DNA from: DASTFP01 sp963744345 | Lineage (GTDB): Bacteria; Verrucomicrobiota; Verrucomicrobiia; Chthoniobacterales; Terrimicrobiaceae | DNA: 64,000 nucleotides | Reading direction: 5' to 3' | Assembly: GCA_963744345.1 (NCBI GenBank) | Contig: CAVUTD010000017.1 | Location: forward strand, 186,001 to 250,000 | Shown: positions 41,442 to 50,557 of the stretch, piece by piece | Numbering within the stretch: the stretch's first letter is position 1 | How the letters are laid out: each line of letters begins with the position of its first letter | Notes under the pieces: generated by a model | Database searches by the model: none | What the model saw: the letters and a program-made list of their open reading frames with translations, nothing else | What the model was told of the DNA's origin: nothing | Program-made: the position numbers and the translations under genes

Positions 41442-44400
41442 TCACGTTTGGGTTGGCATTGGAGGCGGCGTGAGGGTTTTCTTGCCCATTCGGCGAAAGA
41501 AGCCGGTTCGACTGAATTGCTGCCATGCCCAACGCAGCCAGCGAATGAGCGATGCCGCGAGCCAGAGTGCCCACGCGAGCATGAGGAAGCGATACCACCA
41601 GATGGAGACAGAAACGCAAACAGGGCGTGGTAGCGAGCCATCGGACCTCGGCTGATACCAGCGCAGAAGAGTGCGATCGGACCCGTTGCCTGCGATGAAC
41701 ATCTCAGGGTTGCCGAGGAGTCCCTCAGCGACCACGGACAGGAAGATTCCCAATGCAGCCGCCGTCAGAACGATGAGCGCGATCTGAAACAAATTGAAAC
41801 CCCAGGAGGGAAGGGCTAAGAACGACGCGTGCCCACGCCACACAAGGAAAAATAGCCAGCCCACGACTACCAAAGCAGCCGGTAGCGGTATTTGCGTGAG
41901 GCCAAGGGCGAGAAGCGCCCACTCAAAGGAACGAAGCGGCGAGAAGGAAAGGCGACCGAGTATCCAGCCCGCTATCGATGCACAGATCAGAATGGTCCAA
42001 AATCGCACGGCAGGACCCCGTAGGGGACCGTCCGTCCAGAGAACCCAGCGGTCCTCCGGAACCCGGATCAAGGTGTGGATATTGGCGCTTTCGATGGGAA
42101 GTCGAACTTCCCCAGCAGCGGCGCGCAAGCCCAGGGGCAGATTTGTTTTCCACCCCATGGAAACGATCTGTTCGCCAGGACGAAGTGGAACGATAACTTT
42201 AGTGCTCTCTTTGCGCACAGGGATGGCCTCACGATTGCGCACGAGCGAGGTCACCTCCGCGTCGGCTGGAAGATCCACGAGAAAATCCTGGCCCACACTG
42301 CAACGCAAGGAGAGCTCGAGTTTGGAAACGCGCTGCCGTTTGCCAAGTGCGATCTCGTGCGTCGCACGACTGACGGTCACCGTCGCTCCCGCAATGCCTT
42401 GAGGACGGCTCACCGTAAGATCCACACTCTCCCCGGGCCACGGATGCCACACCGGGACAAGGTCGGGATTACCTGACTCGAAGGTAGGCGCTAGCCCGGC
42501 AATCGTCACATTCCATGTGGGCGAGGCGACGAGATGCCATCGCTCGACCCACGAGTCGGCAGCTCTTGTTGTCAGTTTGATATGATCAGTCACTGCCAGT
42601 TCGCTCTCCCAAGTGAATTCAGATTCGTTTGCTCTGAGAGAGATTTCGATAAAGCCGTCGCGAACTAAAACATCCGTCGAAAGGACGTTTTCCCCTGCAA
42701 GAAGCGGGATCCGGAGGGCGAGGGCCTTGCCGTCGGGAGAGAGTCGAGCCACTTTTGTCCGCACTTGCCAAACCAATCCGAGTTCCAGGTGACGCTCAAC
42801 CGCCACGACACTCTGCAAGTCTTGTCGGTCGTAACTCGCCTCCCCGGGGGCGGCTCCTTCCTTTACAGCGAAGAAGACGTGCTGCTCGGGTACGCCGTCC
42901 GGGCGCACGCCACTGACGGTCCAACCTGGCGCCTCAATGGCAACCCGGCGAGGCTTTAGCTGAAAGGTCCATGCCCATTCGCGAACATTTGCGACCAGGC
43001 CCTCAACGTGTACACGGTGAATCCCTTTCGGGAGCACGATCCAGAGGTAACCGTCTTCGCGCCGCATCGCCACCTCCGGCTGCCCGTCAATAAGGACGGA
43101 GATAGGCGACCACGAACCGAACTGGCAAGGCAGCGGCACCGCCGTCATGATCGCGGCGTGGACTTCTGCGTCCATGATCAGGCGACGGTCCTTCAGTTGG
43201 AGGGAAACGAAGGCTATTTCGGCGGCATTCGGGTAGGCGTCCGATGTCTCAAGAAGGCGTTGCCGAAGGGTTTCGAGCGTGTCGCGGTCGGGAATCTGCG
43301 CCGATGCAGACGTCGAAAAAACAGTTGTCAGAATGAGAAAGAGAACGGCCGCAGTTGTCCGAGATCGGATGAGAAAGTTTTTCAGTCCCCGTGCATTCAG
43401 AAGGACACCGGCAAGCGTCAGTAGGAGGACGACGCGAAGAACGGTAAGTACGCGTTCGAGCGATAAAGAAATGAGCACGGGATGGACTCGCTGGGAAGCA
43501 AGGACAGGTCCATTCCATCCGAATGCCACTGTGCGCCACGTCCATTCGGGAACTCCCCACCCCGTCTGAATGCGAGCATCAGCCTCGTACATCAAATTGC
43601 TTTGCTGCGTCGGCGCTTTGTCCTCGGCGGCACGCTCTTTGGAAAGGGGTTCATCGCGTTGCGGGACTGGAACCTTGGGGGCGGCGGCGCTCTCTTGCGC
43701 GCGACTCTCCAGTCGCTCACTCACGAACGGTCTTCCCACAGCCAAGCCGACGTTTTCTAATTGAGGATAAAGCGCTTGTTGCACCTGCCGGGCTATAAAT
43801 GGCGCGAGGAGGAACACCAACGCCACGATGGTGAGCCATTTCCCAATGCCGATCAAACGGCGTCCCCAACCAGCGGGCACCACTCGAAGAAGAGAAAGCG
43901 GTACCAGAAGGACTAGCCAGATGTAACGAGGCGCGCCTGGCTCGTGGTAGGAGAGCCCTAGGGCAACAAACGCCAGAATGGCCACGCCTATACCCCACAA
44001 CCGGAGCGCCGCCAGCGAGAAAACAAGCAGAAGAAAGAGGTCGAGCAGCGTCCAAGCCGTCAACCAATCGCCACGGACCCAATCCGCTCCGAAGAGAGCA
44101 AAGAGCCTCCAGCCGGGGGGCAGGTTAAGGGTGACGTTCAGCGCATCGGCGTCCGACTGCCAACCCGTGGCGGAGAGTTGCTGTGTCCGCTCGATGCGCC
44201 CGGTCGCTTCCAGATCGATATCGCGAGTTCGGATTTCGATACCGGGTGCTCCATTCTGCGGGTTGCGGGTAATGAGTTGACCTTTCCCATTGCTTCGCAC
44301 CGAACCGAGATCCTGCCCCGGCGCGGCATCGAGCCGCCAGATCTCCTGCCTGTGACCATTGATTTGATCACGGAAACTCAACGCGCGACCGTTTTCATCC

Positions 44401-45476
44401 AGCCATAGGGCACGGGCGATCTTAAGTCCCCCCGGCTTCTGCGCACCCATGCCACGAACGCGCTCTTCGATACGGAAGGGCGAGGCCGTAGTCCATCGAT
44501 AGACCGGCAAATCGCGCCACCTTTCCGGAAAAGTGGTTTGCGTGACATCAACGGACGGCGCGCCGACAATTTCTACCAAACGAAAGTCGGGCTGCGCGCG
44601 GAAGGCAATCAGCTCTTCGGGCACAGCAGGCTTTGCCTCGGGCGGGTAGCGAAATTCTTGTGGGTTATCGAGCCGGAATGCGTCGACTTGCACACTCCAT
44701 TTACCGGGACGCACTTGTGCCTTCATTCGCCCCGCCTCATCTACGGCAACGGGGATCGGGCTGGTGACAGCCGCGACTTTCCAGCCCTCAGGCAGAATCG
44801 AGCCAATCTGCTCCTCCCGGCTGCTGCCCGCGACGACGAGTTCGACCTCAGTATGCAGCCACAGCGGGACCCCATCTTCGAGCAGTGCATACACTTTCGA
44901 CGCGAGAAAATCCTTCTCGGCCTCTTGCGACGCGGCGTCCCGCCTGAGCCAAAGCATTCCCGCAGCGTCCCAATCGGGCGACTCCACCAGTGTGCCTTCG
45001 AGCGTGAGGGAGAGAATTCCTACTTCCTGTGGGAGCGAAATTCTTTGGGGCATTTGCTTCCAGCGGTATGTGCCCTCGAGGTGATACGTGCCCGCGTCCA
45101 ATTTCACGGAAGGGCGACCATCATGCTCAACAACAGGGAGCAGCCCGCCGTTGGCCTTGACCTCCACCGGCCAAACTCCCTCGCCACCGGGCAAGGGAAT
45201 CCACGACTCGCCAAAAACAGCGACGCTAAGATCGAAGGCCCCTTGATCGAGACCCATATCGAGGGTAAGTCGCGAAGGCCAAAAACAAAGGTGTTTTTCA
45301 GGATCCTGATAAGGGGTGGGACAAAGCTGTTCCGTGTCGTCCCAAATTGCCCATTCTTTCCAAACTTGAAGAGGCGCGGGGATTTCGTTGCTTGTCTGCT
45401 GCGCCGCGGCATGCCCGAACAACCAGAAGGTCACGAAAACGATTGCCGGAGGAAGAAACCGCAAAGGATTGATCAT
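41442..45476 (-). CDS. Very large membrane-anchored protein of unknown function (1344 aa)
   Basis: A 1344-residue protein with a signal peptide (start MINPLRFLPPAIVFVTFWLF, AAAQQ cleavage). A large beta-rich extracytoplasmic part (about 30-460) comes first. Then a block of about five hydrophobic helices (about 470-600), a charged linker, another helix pair near 690-740, a second long beta-rich part (about 750-1180), and four to five helices at the C-terminus. The two halves look similar in layout (beta domain then helices), suggesting an internal duplication. No catalytic motif is seen. It stands alone, divergent from the SnoaL-like gene. Envelope assembly or signalling would fit, but no function can be assigned. 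Confidence 0.75.
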   Translation of the reverse strand: MINPLRFLPPAIVFVTFWLFGHAAAQQTSNEIPAPLQVWKEWAIWDDTEQLCPTPYQDPEKHLCFWPSRLTLDMGLDQGAFDLSVAVFGESWIPLPGGEGVWPVEVKANGGLLPVVEHDGRPSVKLDAGTYHLEGTYRWKQMPQRISLPQEVGILSLTLEGTLVESPDWDAAGMLWLRRDAASQEAEKDFLASKVYALLEDGVPLWLHTEVELVVAGSSREEQIGSILPEGWKVAAVTSPIPVAVDEAGRMKAQVRPGKWSVQVDAFRLDNPQEFRYPPEAKPAVPEELIAFRAQPDFRLVEIVGAPSVDVTQTTFPERWRDLPVYRWTTASPFRIEERVRGMGAQKPGGLKIARALWLDENGRALSFRDQINGHRQEIWRLDAAPGQDLGSVRSNGKGQLITRNPQNGAPGIEIRTRDIDLEATGRIERTQQLSATGWQSDADALNVTLNLPPGWRLFALFGADWVRGDWLTAWTLLDLFLLLVFSLAALRLWGIGVAILAFVALGLSYHEPGAPRYIWLVLLVPLSLLRVVPAGWGRRLIGIGKWLTIVALVFLLAPFIARQVQQALYPQLENVGLAVGRPFVSERLESRAQESAAAPKVPVPQRDEPLSKERAAEDKAPTQQSNLMYEADARIQTGWGVPEWTWRTVAFGWNGPVLASQRVHPVLISLSLERVLTVLRVVLLLTLAGVLLNARGLKNFLIRSRTTAAVLFLILTTVFSTSASAQIPDRDTLETLRQRLLETSDAYPNAAEIAFVSLQLKDRRLIMDAEVHAAIMTAVPLPCQFGSWSPISVLIDGQPEVAMRREDGYLWIVLPKGIHRVHVEGLVANVREWAWTFQLKPRRVAIEAPGWTVSGVRPDGVPEQHVFFAVKEGAAPGEASYDRQDLQSVVAVERHLELGLVWQVRTKVARLSPDGKALALRIPLLAGENVLSTDVLVRDGFIEISLRANESEFTWESELAVTDHIKLTTRAADSWVERWHLVASPTWNVTIAGLAPTFESGNPDLVPVWHPWPGESVDLTVSRPQGIAGATVTVSRATHEIALGKRQRVSKLELSLRCSVGQDFLVDLPADAEVTSLVRNREAIPVRKESTKVIVPLRPGEQIVSMGWKTNLPLGLRAAAGEVRLPIESANIHTLIRVPEDRWVLWTDGPLRGPAVRFWTILICASIAGWILGRLSFSPLRSFEWALLALGLTQIPLPAALVVVGWLFFLVWRGHASFLALPSWGFNLFQIALIVLTAAALGIFLSVVAEGLLGNPEMFIAGNGSDRTLLRWYQPRSDGSLPRPVCVSVSIWWYRFLMLAWALWLAASLIRWLRWAWQQFSRTGFFRRMGKKTLTPPPMPTQT

Positions 45477-45716
45477 AGTGTGCAGGCGGGCAAAGTTGAT
45501 GGCTGAGGGTTTCCGCTTTGTGAGCTCCAGGCGACAAGCTAAATATTGAATTCATCCACCGTCGATCGCGGGAACGCGGCGACTCCATCGGACTTGCCTT
45601 CAAGGTTCTTCCCGTGATTACCTCTTGATCGATGGAAAATTTCCGCCGTGATGAGGAGCAGCATCGAACCGTTCAGACGCGATCAGCAGCTCCGCGGGTC
45701 CCAAGCGGATGAACGC

Positions 45717-46124
45717 ATGCATTTCATGAACAAAACGTCCGAAGCCCTTGAAGTCGTCCAAAAGGCCTACGCCGCATTTGGTCGTGGAGACGTTCCGGCC
45801 ATCCTCGATCTTGTCGCTGAAGAGGTAGACTGGAAGTTTATTGGTTCGAAAGGCCTCCCTTATACGGGAACGTTTCGAAAAGACGAGCTGGCCCAATGGT
45901 TCGCAAGCATTCCTATGATCGAGAACATCATGGTTTTCGAGCCTCGCGAGTTCATTTCTGCCGGAGAGACGGTGACTGTGCTCGGTTGGCAGCGCATGCA
46001 AGTGCGACTCAGCGGAAAGGTATTCGAAACAGAATGGGCTCACGTCTTCACAGCACGCGAAGGTCGTATCGTCCGCTTTTGGGGCATCTACGACACGGAG
46101 GCGTCAGCCGCAGCTCGCAGCTAG
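45717..46124 (+). CDS. SnoaL-like / NTF2-fold protein
   Basis: A 135-residue small cytoplasmic protein of the SnoaL-like, ketosteroid-isomerase fold: VVQKAYAAFGRGDVPAILDLVAEEVDWKFIG, then a VFEPREFISAGETVTVLGWQ strand pair and HVFTAREGRIVRFWGIYD. ATG 45717 is used; ATG 45726 is as likely. The family includes isomerases, dehydratases and non-enzymatic proteins, so the role is open. It precedes the dioxygenase-like gene by 125 bases on the same strand. Confidence 0.85.
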   Translation: MHFMNKTSEALEVVQKAYAAFGRGDVPAILDLVAEEVDWKFIGSKGLPYTGTFRKDELAQWFASIPMIENIMVFEPREFISAGETVTVLGWQRMQVRLSGKVFETEWAHVFTAREGRIVRFWGIYDTEASAAARS

Positions 46125-46249
46125 ACGTTTTCACTAAACCCTCGTCGGAGGAAGTTGCTGACATCAAAGGGACCCACCAGTCCTTTCCGGTGCCAGCTCT
46201 TCGCAGAGCCGCTCCTATGCAAAGCGGGAAACGCGGAGTTTATTCTCTC

Positions 46250-46921
46250 ATGGACAACATTGAACTTGAGTTCACGCGCCGCCGCTTTCTTTGGAGCGCA
46301 AGCCTGACCATCGGCTTCTTTACCATCCCAGGCGCATTCGCTGAAGAACTGCTGCGCAAGACGCCATCGGCACCCAAAGGCCCCCTATACCCTGACAAGC
46401 TGCCGCTGGATGCAGATAACGACCTCATCATCGTCAATGACTCGATAACGCCCGCGGTCGGGGAAATCACGCACTTGAGCGGGCGTGTCCTCGACGCCAA
46501 AGGTGCGCCGATGGCTGGCGCCACCATTGAAATCTGGCAGGTCGATAGCACCGCCACCTACCTTAAAGAGCGGGCTTTCCAGGAGACCGGCAGTTTCGAT
46601 GCAAATTTCCAAGGCTTCGGCCGCTTTGTGACCGGATCAACTGGTGAATACTACTTTCGCACCATCAAGCCAGTGCCGTACCCCGGAAGGCCAGCTCCGC
46701 ACGTCCACTTCATGATCAAAGCGAAAGGGCGGGAGCCGTGGACCACCCAGCTCTTCATCAAAGGCCATTCAGGAAATCAACGCGACGCCCTTTACAACGC
46801 TCTCGGTGACCTGAGATCGAAAAACGCCGTTACCGTGGATTTTGCTCCGATTAAAGATTCACGTCTAGGTGAGCTTGCCGCCAGATTCGACATCGTCCCC
46901 GGCCTCACTCCCGAAGGCTAA
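46250..46921 (+). CDS. Intradiol ring-cleavage dioxygenase-like exported protein (Tat signal)
   Basis: A 223-residue protein from the ATG at 46250 (another at 46217 is possible). It opens with a twin-arginine-like signal TRRRFLWSASLTIGFFTIPG. The body has the intradiol dioxygenase beta-sandwich: ITHLSGRVLDAKGAPMAGA, TIEIWQVDS, then YYFRTIKPVPYPGRPAPHVHFMI, in which the Tyr and HxH residues are in the right place for Fe(III) ligands. Family members open catechol or protocatechuate rings; exported short versions often have unknown substrates. An open frame runs upstream into the SnoaL-like gene but is not coding-like. Confidence 0.85.
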   Translation: MDNIELEFTRRRFLWSASLTIGFFTIPGAFAEELLRKTPSAPKGPLYPDKLPLDADNDLIIVNDSITPAVGEITHLSGRVLDAKGAPMAGATIEIWQVDSTATYLKERAFQETGSFDANFQGFGRFVTGSTGEYYFRTIKPVPYPGRPAPHVHFMIKAKGREPWTTQLFIKGHSGNQRDALYNALGDLRSKNAVTVDFAPIKDSRLGELAARFDIVPGLTPEG

Positions 46922-47001
46922 AGCCTCTCCTTCGGAACTCTCAACGCTGAAGTTCGTCTTCGGCGCCGCGAATGACTGTCCACTTGAAGGTTGAGCGTTG
47001 C

Positions 47002-48741
47002 TCAAGCTCCTTCGCTTAGCAAGTGACGATTCATTTCCCTACGCTGAGCGGTCACGTTGGCGATATGGTCGCGGATGTCGGGATAACGGCTCAAGAATTG
47101 GCGAAAATCGCGTCGGCTAAACGTAGCGAATTTGCTGTAGTCGAGCGCGGTCACATCGGCGGAGCGAGGCAGACCGCTGATCAAAGCCATCTCACCAAAG
47201 AAATCACCAGCGCCGAGCTTGATCCGCCGCTCTCCGATGCAGACCTCGACTTCACCCTCAGAAATGAAATAGACGACATCCGCCTTATCACCCGCTCGGA
47301 TGATCCGTTCACCCGGCTCCGCGTTCCGAGTGCCAAAATGCAAGAGGAGCACCTCACGTTGCTCGGGCGTGAGACCCGAAAAAAGGGGAAACCTGTTAAC
47401 CAATTCTTCGGGAGTGAACGTCTTGTTGGCGGCCGCCTTTTCCGCCTCGCGACGGCGCGCGTTTTCCAAATCTTCTTTCAGGCGGCCGAAACGCGCGCTG
47501 CAGGAATCCTCAAAACGACAGCTCAGTTGTGGTCTTGCGCGCACCCATCGAATCATCCTGTCCGCGCCCGCAAACACGAGGGGATTTAGCGTGATGGACA
47601 GCAGAGCGCCGGCAAGGATCAAATTCAACCCTTCTGGGGCCATCAGTCCATAACTGATCCCAAGTCCGGCGAGAATGAAGGAAAACTCACCGATCTGAGC
47701 CAGCGAGGCGGAAACGGTCAGCGCCGTGCTCAAGGGATAACCGAGCACCAGCACAATTCCCAAGGCGACCAGCGACTTACCCACCAGGATAAGCAAGATC
47801 ACCCCAGCGACCATCAGCGGCTCACGCAAGATGACCGATGGATCGAACAGCATGCCAACCGAAAGAAAAAACAGGACCGCGAAGGCATCCTGCAAAGGTA
47901 GCGAGTTCGTCGCGGCTTTATGACTTAGGTCGGACTCGTGCAAAATCATGCCGGCAAAGAAAGCGCCGAGCGCGAAAGAGACTCCAAAGAGCTCGGCTGA
48001 ACCAAAAGCGATTCCCAGCGCAACCGCCAGCACACAGAGCGTGAAAAGTTCGCGTGATCCCGTCCGTGCGACCTGTCGCAGCATCCACGGCAGCACGCGC
48101 GGCCCCACTACGAGGAGGATTGCGATGAAGGCCCCGACTTTCGCAAAGGTGATGGCCAGCACTGTCACAACCCCCCTCTCTTGCGGCGCATGCAAACCCG
48201 CGCCTAAATGCCCGCCAAAGGTCTCGGCGAAGACCGGCAAGAGCACCAGCGCCAGAATCATCGCAAGGTCCTCGACGACCAACCAGCCGATCGCGATCCG
48301 ACCATTCGGCGTATGGACGGCATTACGCTCTTCGAGCGCCTTCAGCAATACGACCGTGCTGGCGACAGAAAGGCTGAGGCCCAACACCACGCCGGCTCCA
48401 AGGCTCCACCCCCAAGCCATAGCGAAGCCTGCGCCCATAGCTGTAGCGATGAGGATCTGGCCGATGGCACCCGGAATCGCTATTCCACGCACGGCAATCA
48501 GATCATCGACGGAAAAGTGCAGGCCAACCCCGAACATGAGCAGCATGACACCGATCTCGGCCAACTGCATCGTGTTCGCTCTATCAGCGACAAAGCCAGG
48601 AGTTGAAGGGCCGACCAATACTCCGGCCACAAGATAGCCGACAAGCGGTGGCAGGCCTATGCGATTGGCAACAAATCCGAAGATAAACGCGAGCGCAAAC
48701 CCGACCGCAATCGTGGCGATCAGGGCGACATCGTGCGGCAT
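47002..48741 (-). CDS. CPA2 family cation:proton antiporter with C-terminal cyclic-nucleotide-binding domain
   Basis: A 579-residue membrane protein from ATG 48741, chosen because GGAGGAG lies just upstream (a longer frame starts at 48870). Residues 1 to about 390 form a KefB/YbaL-like transporter: GYLVAGVLVGPSTPGF, LFGVGLHFSVDDL-like MLLMFGVGLHFSVDDL, SVASTVVLLKALEE, GWLVVEDLAMI and GAFFAGMILHESD. Residues about 450-579 form a CRP-like domain with GDFFGEMALISGLPRSADV. The usual RCK/TrkA-N domain is missing, so gating would be through a nucleotide-type sensor. It exports K+ or Na+ for H+ at the inner membrane. It is divergent from the pnt operon. Confidence 0.9.
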   Translation of the reverse strand: MPHDVALIATIAVGFALAFIFGFVANRIGLPPLVGYLVAGVLVGPSTPGFVADRANTMQLAEIGVMLLMFGVGLHFSVDDLIAVRGIAIPGAIGQILIATAMGAGFAMAWGWSLGAGVVLGLSLSVASTVVLLKALEERNAVHTPNGRIAIGWLVVEDLAMILALVLLPVFAETFGGHLGAGLHAPQERGVVTVLAITFAKVGAFIAILLVVGPRVLPWMLRQVARTGSRELFTLCVLAVALGIAFGSAELFGVSFALGAFFAGMILHESDLSHKAATNSLPLQDAFAVLFFLSVGMLFDPSVILREPLMVAGVILLILVGKSLVALGIVLVLGYPLSTALTVSASLAQIGEFSFILAGLGISYGLMAPEGLNLILAGALLSITLNPLVFAGADRMIRWVRARPQLSCRFEDSCSARFGRLKEDLENARRREAEKAAANKTFTPEELVNRFPLFSGLTPEQREVLLLHFGTRNAEPGERIIRAGDKADVVYFISEGEVEVCIGERRIKLGAGDFFGEMALISGLPRSADVTALDYSKFATFSRRDFRQFLSRYPDIRDHIANVTAQRREMNRHLLSEGA

Positions 48742-49070
48742 GGCTCCTCCGGCTTCATTGACACATTGCCCAAGTGGGCCCTCGCGAACTGCCGCCCAGG
48801 AACGTTGTGGCATGTCGATCGTGAAAACTGTGGCGGGCCGAATCTCGTTGCTCAGCATGGCTTTGAGCATCAGACCAAGGTGTCGGCAATGGCTGCCTCA
48901 TTGACTGCAACTTTGTTGAATGCGACGCAGCTGGCAAGGTATTCTGGCGACATCGAAAAGGAAATTTGCGAGCTGACTTGCAAGGCTCCCATTAATTGGT
49001 TCTCCTGCGAGCACGGCGCCCTGGAGTGAAGGGCAGCTTACAAAAACCAAGCGAGAAAATCTGAGTTGCG
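48742..49070. other. 329-bp intergenic region between antiporter and pnt operon
   Basis: I see no gene here once the antiporter start is set by its ribosome binding site. It must hold promoters for the divergent antiporter and transhydrogenase genes. A weak GCCCT/AGGGC hairpin lies near its right end; nothing else stands out. Confidence 0.55.
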
Positions 49071-50237
49071 ATGCGGATCTTTGCCTGCAAAGAACATACA
49101 GTCGGCGAACGACGTGTTCCAGCGACTCCAACTACTGCTGGCAAGCTCGTTAAACTCGGCGCAAACGTTCAGGTTGAGCAAGGTCTCGGGAATACCATTT
49201 CTTTCAAGGATGAAGATTACGAGGCTGCGGGAGCGAGTATTAGTCGCGATCGTGAGCAATCCCTTGCGGAAGCAGACCTGGTCCTGCGCGTGCGCAAGCC
49301 GACACTCGAGGAGATCAGTCTGCTCAAAGCGGGGTCCATACACATCAGCTTTTTGGATCCCTTTAACGAAAGGCCAGTTGTAGAGCACTTGGCTAATGCC
49401 GGAGTGAGTGCGATCAGCGTGGAGATGGTGCCGCGGACAACCGTCGCCCAAAAAATGGATGCCCTTAGCTCACAGGCGAACATTTCCGGCTATGTCGCGG
49501 TAATACTGGCGGCGAGTTTTTGCCCGAGAATTTTTCCCATGATGATCACGCCCGCTGGCACCATCAAACCGTTGCGAGTCTTCGTGATTGGAGTCGGTGT
49601 CGCCGGACTTCAGGCGATTGCAACCGCCCGCCGGTTGGGGGCGACTGTGGAGGCATTTGACACGCGTCCCATTGTGGAAGAGCAGGTAAAATCATTGGGC
49701 GCTCGCTTCGTTAAACTGGATCTCGGAGAAGTCTCTCAAACTGCAGACGGCTACGCCAAAGCGCTTACTCCCGAGCAAATCCAAAAACAACGCGAACTGC
49801 TCGCTGAGCGCGTTGCTTCCGCGGATGTCGTCATTACGGCTGCTCAGGTATTTGGACGCAAAGCCCCCGTGATTGTCACCTCCGAGATGATTCGTCAGAT
49901 GAAGGCCGGCAGCGTCATCATCGATACCGCCGTAGAGTCCGGCGGAAACGTCGAAGGGATAAAGTACGATGAAGTGCTTGATATCAGTGGTGTGAACGTC
50001 GTTGCCTTCGCGAACCTGCCAAGCCGCGCCGCCACCAATGCCAGCGAAATGCTGTCCAATAACTTTGCCGCGTTCATCGAGCATTCCTGGGATCAGCAAA
50101 ACCAGACCTTCCCCCTCGATCTCGGTCAGGAAATTTTGCGCCGCTCCGTGGTGACCCACCGCGGTGAAATCTGCAATGACACCATCCGGACCGCCTATGG
50201 TCTAAAACCCCTGCCGGACCTCGCCTCCACTCCATGA
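49071..50237 (+). CDS. pntAA: NAD(P) transhydrogenase alpha subunit, part 1
   Basis: A 388-residue NAD(H)-binding subunit (domain I) of the proton-translocating transhydrogenase. It begins MRIFACKEHTVGERRVPATP and has the RQDxT-like/VAQKMDALSSQANI region, the Rossmann segment VFVIGVGVAGLQAIATARRLGA, EAFDTRPIVEEQVKSLGA and the IDTAVESGGNVEG loop. It catalyses hydride transfer between NADH and NADP+ at the membrane surface. Its stop overlaps the pntAB start (ATGA). With pntAB and pntB, 9 bases further on, it forms a three-gene operon, the split arrangement known from many bacteria. Confidence 0.96.
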   Translation: MRIFACKEHTVGERRVPATPTTAGKLVKLGANVQVEQGLGNTISFKDEDYEAAGASISRDREQSLAEADLVLRVRKPTLEEISLLKAGSIHISFLDPFNERPVVEHLANAGVSAISVEMVPRTTVAQKMDALSSQANISGYVAVILAASFCPRIFPMMITPAGTIKPLRVFVIGVGVAGLQAIATARRLGATVEAFDTRPIVEEQVKSLGARFVKLDLGEVSQTADGYAKALTPEQIQKQRELLAERVASADVVITAAQVFGRKAPVIVTSEMIRQMKAGSVIIDTAVESGGNVEGIKYDEVLDISGVNVVAFANLPSRAATNASEMLSNNFAAFIEHSWDQQNQTFPLDLGQEILRRSVVTHRGEICNDTIRTAYGLKPLPDLASTP

Positions 50238-50548
50238 GCTCCCAAACAGCCATCGCCACAGTCTACCTTTTCATGCTGGCAGCCTTTCTCGGTTACCAGG
50301 TGATCTCGCGCGTGCCGTCCCTTTTGCATACGCCGCTCATGTCAGCAACCAATGCCATTTCCGGAATTTCCCTGGTGGGGTCGCTGGTCGCGGCAGGCGC
50401 ACAGCACAGCACACTCAGCACCATTTTAGGCTTTCTGGCGGTGATGTGCGCGACGACGAACGTGGTGGGCGGTTTTATCATCACCGACCGCATGCTCAGG
50501 ATGTTCAAGAAGAAGCCCGCGGCAACGCCTGAGGAAGAGAAGGGGTAA
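50234..50548 (+). CDS. pntAB: NAD(P) transhydrogenase alpha subunit, part 2 (membrane segment)
   Basis: A 104-residue membrane subunit equal to the C-terminal part of E. coli PntA. Three to four hydrophobic helices are visible, including TVYLFMLAAFLGYQVISRVPS, the conserved HTPLMSATNAISGI segment, and FLAVMCATTNVVGGFIITDRML. It helps form the proton channel. It overlaps pntAA by four bases. Confidence 0.96.
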   Translation: MSSQTAIATVYLFMLAAFLGYQVISRVPSLLHTPLMSATNAISGISLVGSLVAAGAQHSTLSTILGFLAVMCATTNVVGGFIITDRMLRMFKKKPAATPEEEKG

Positions 50549-50557
50549 AACTTCTTC

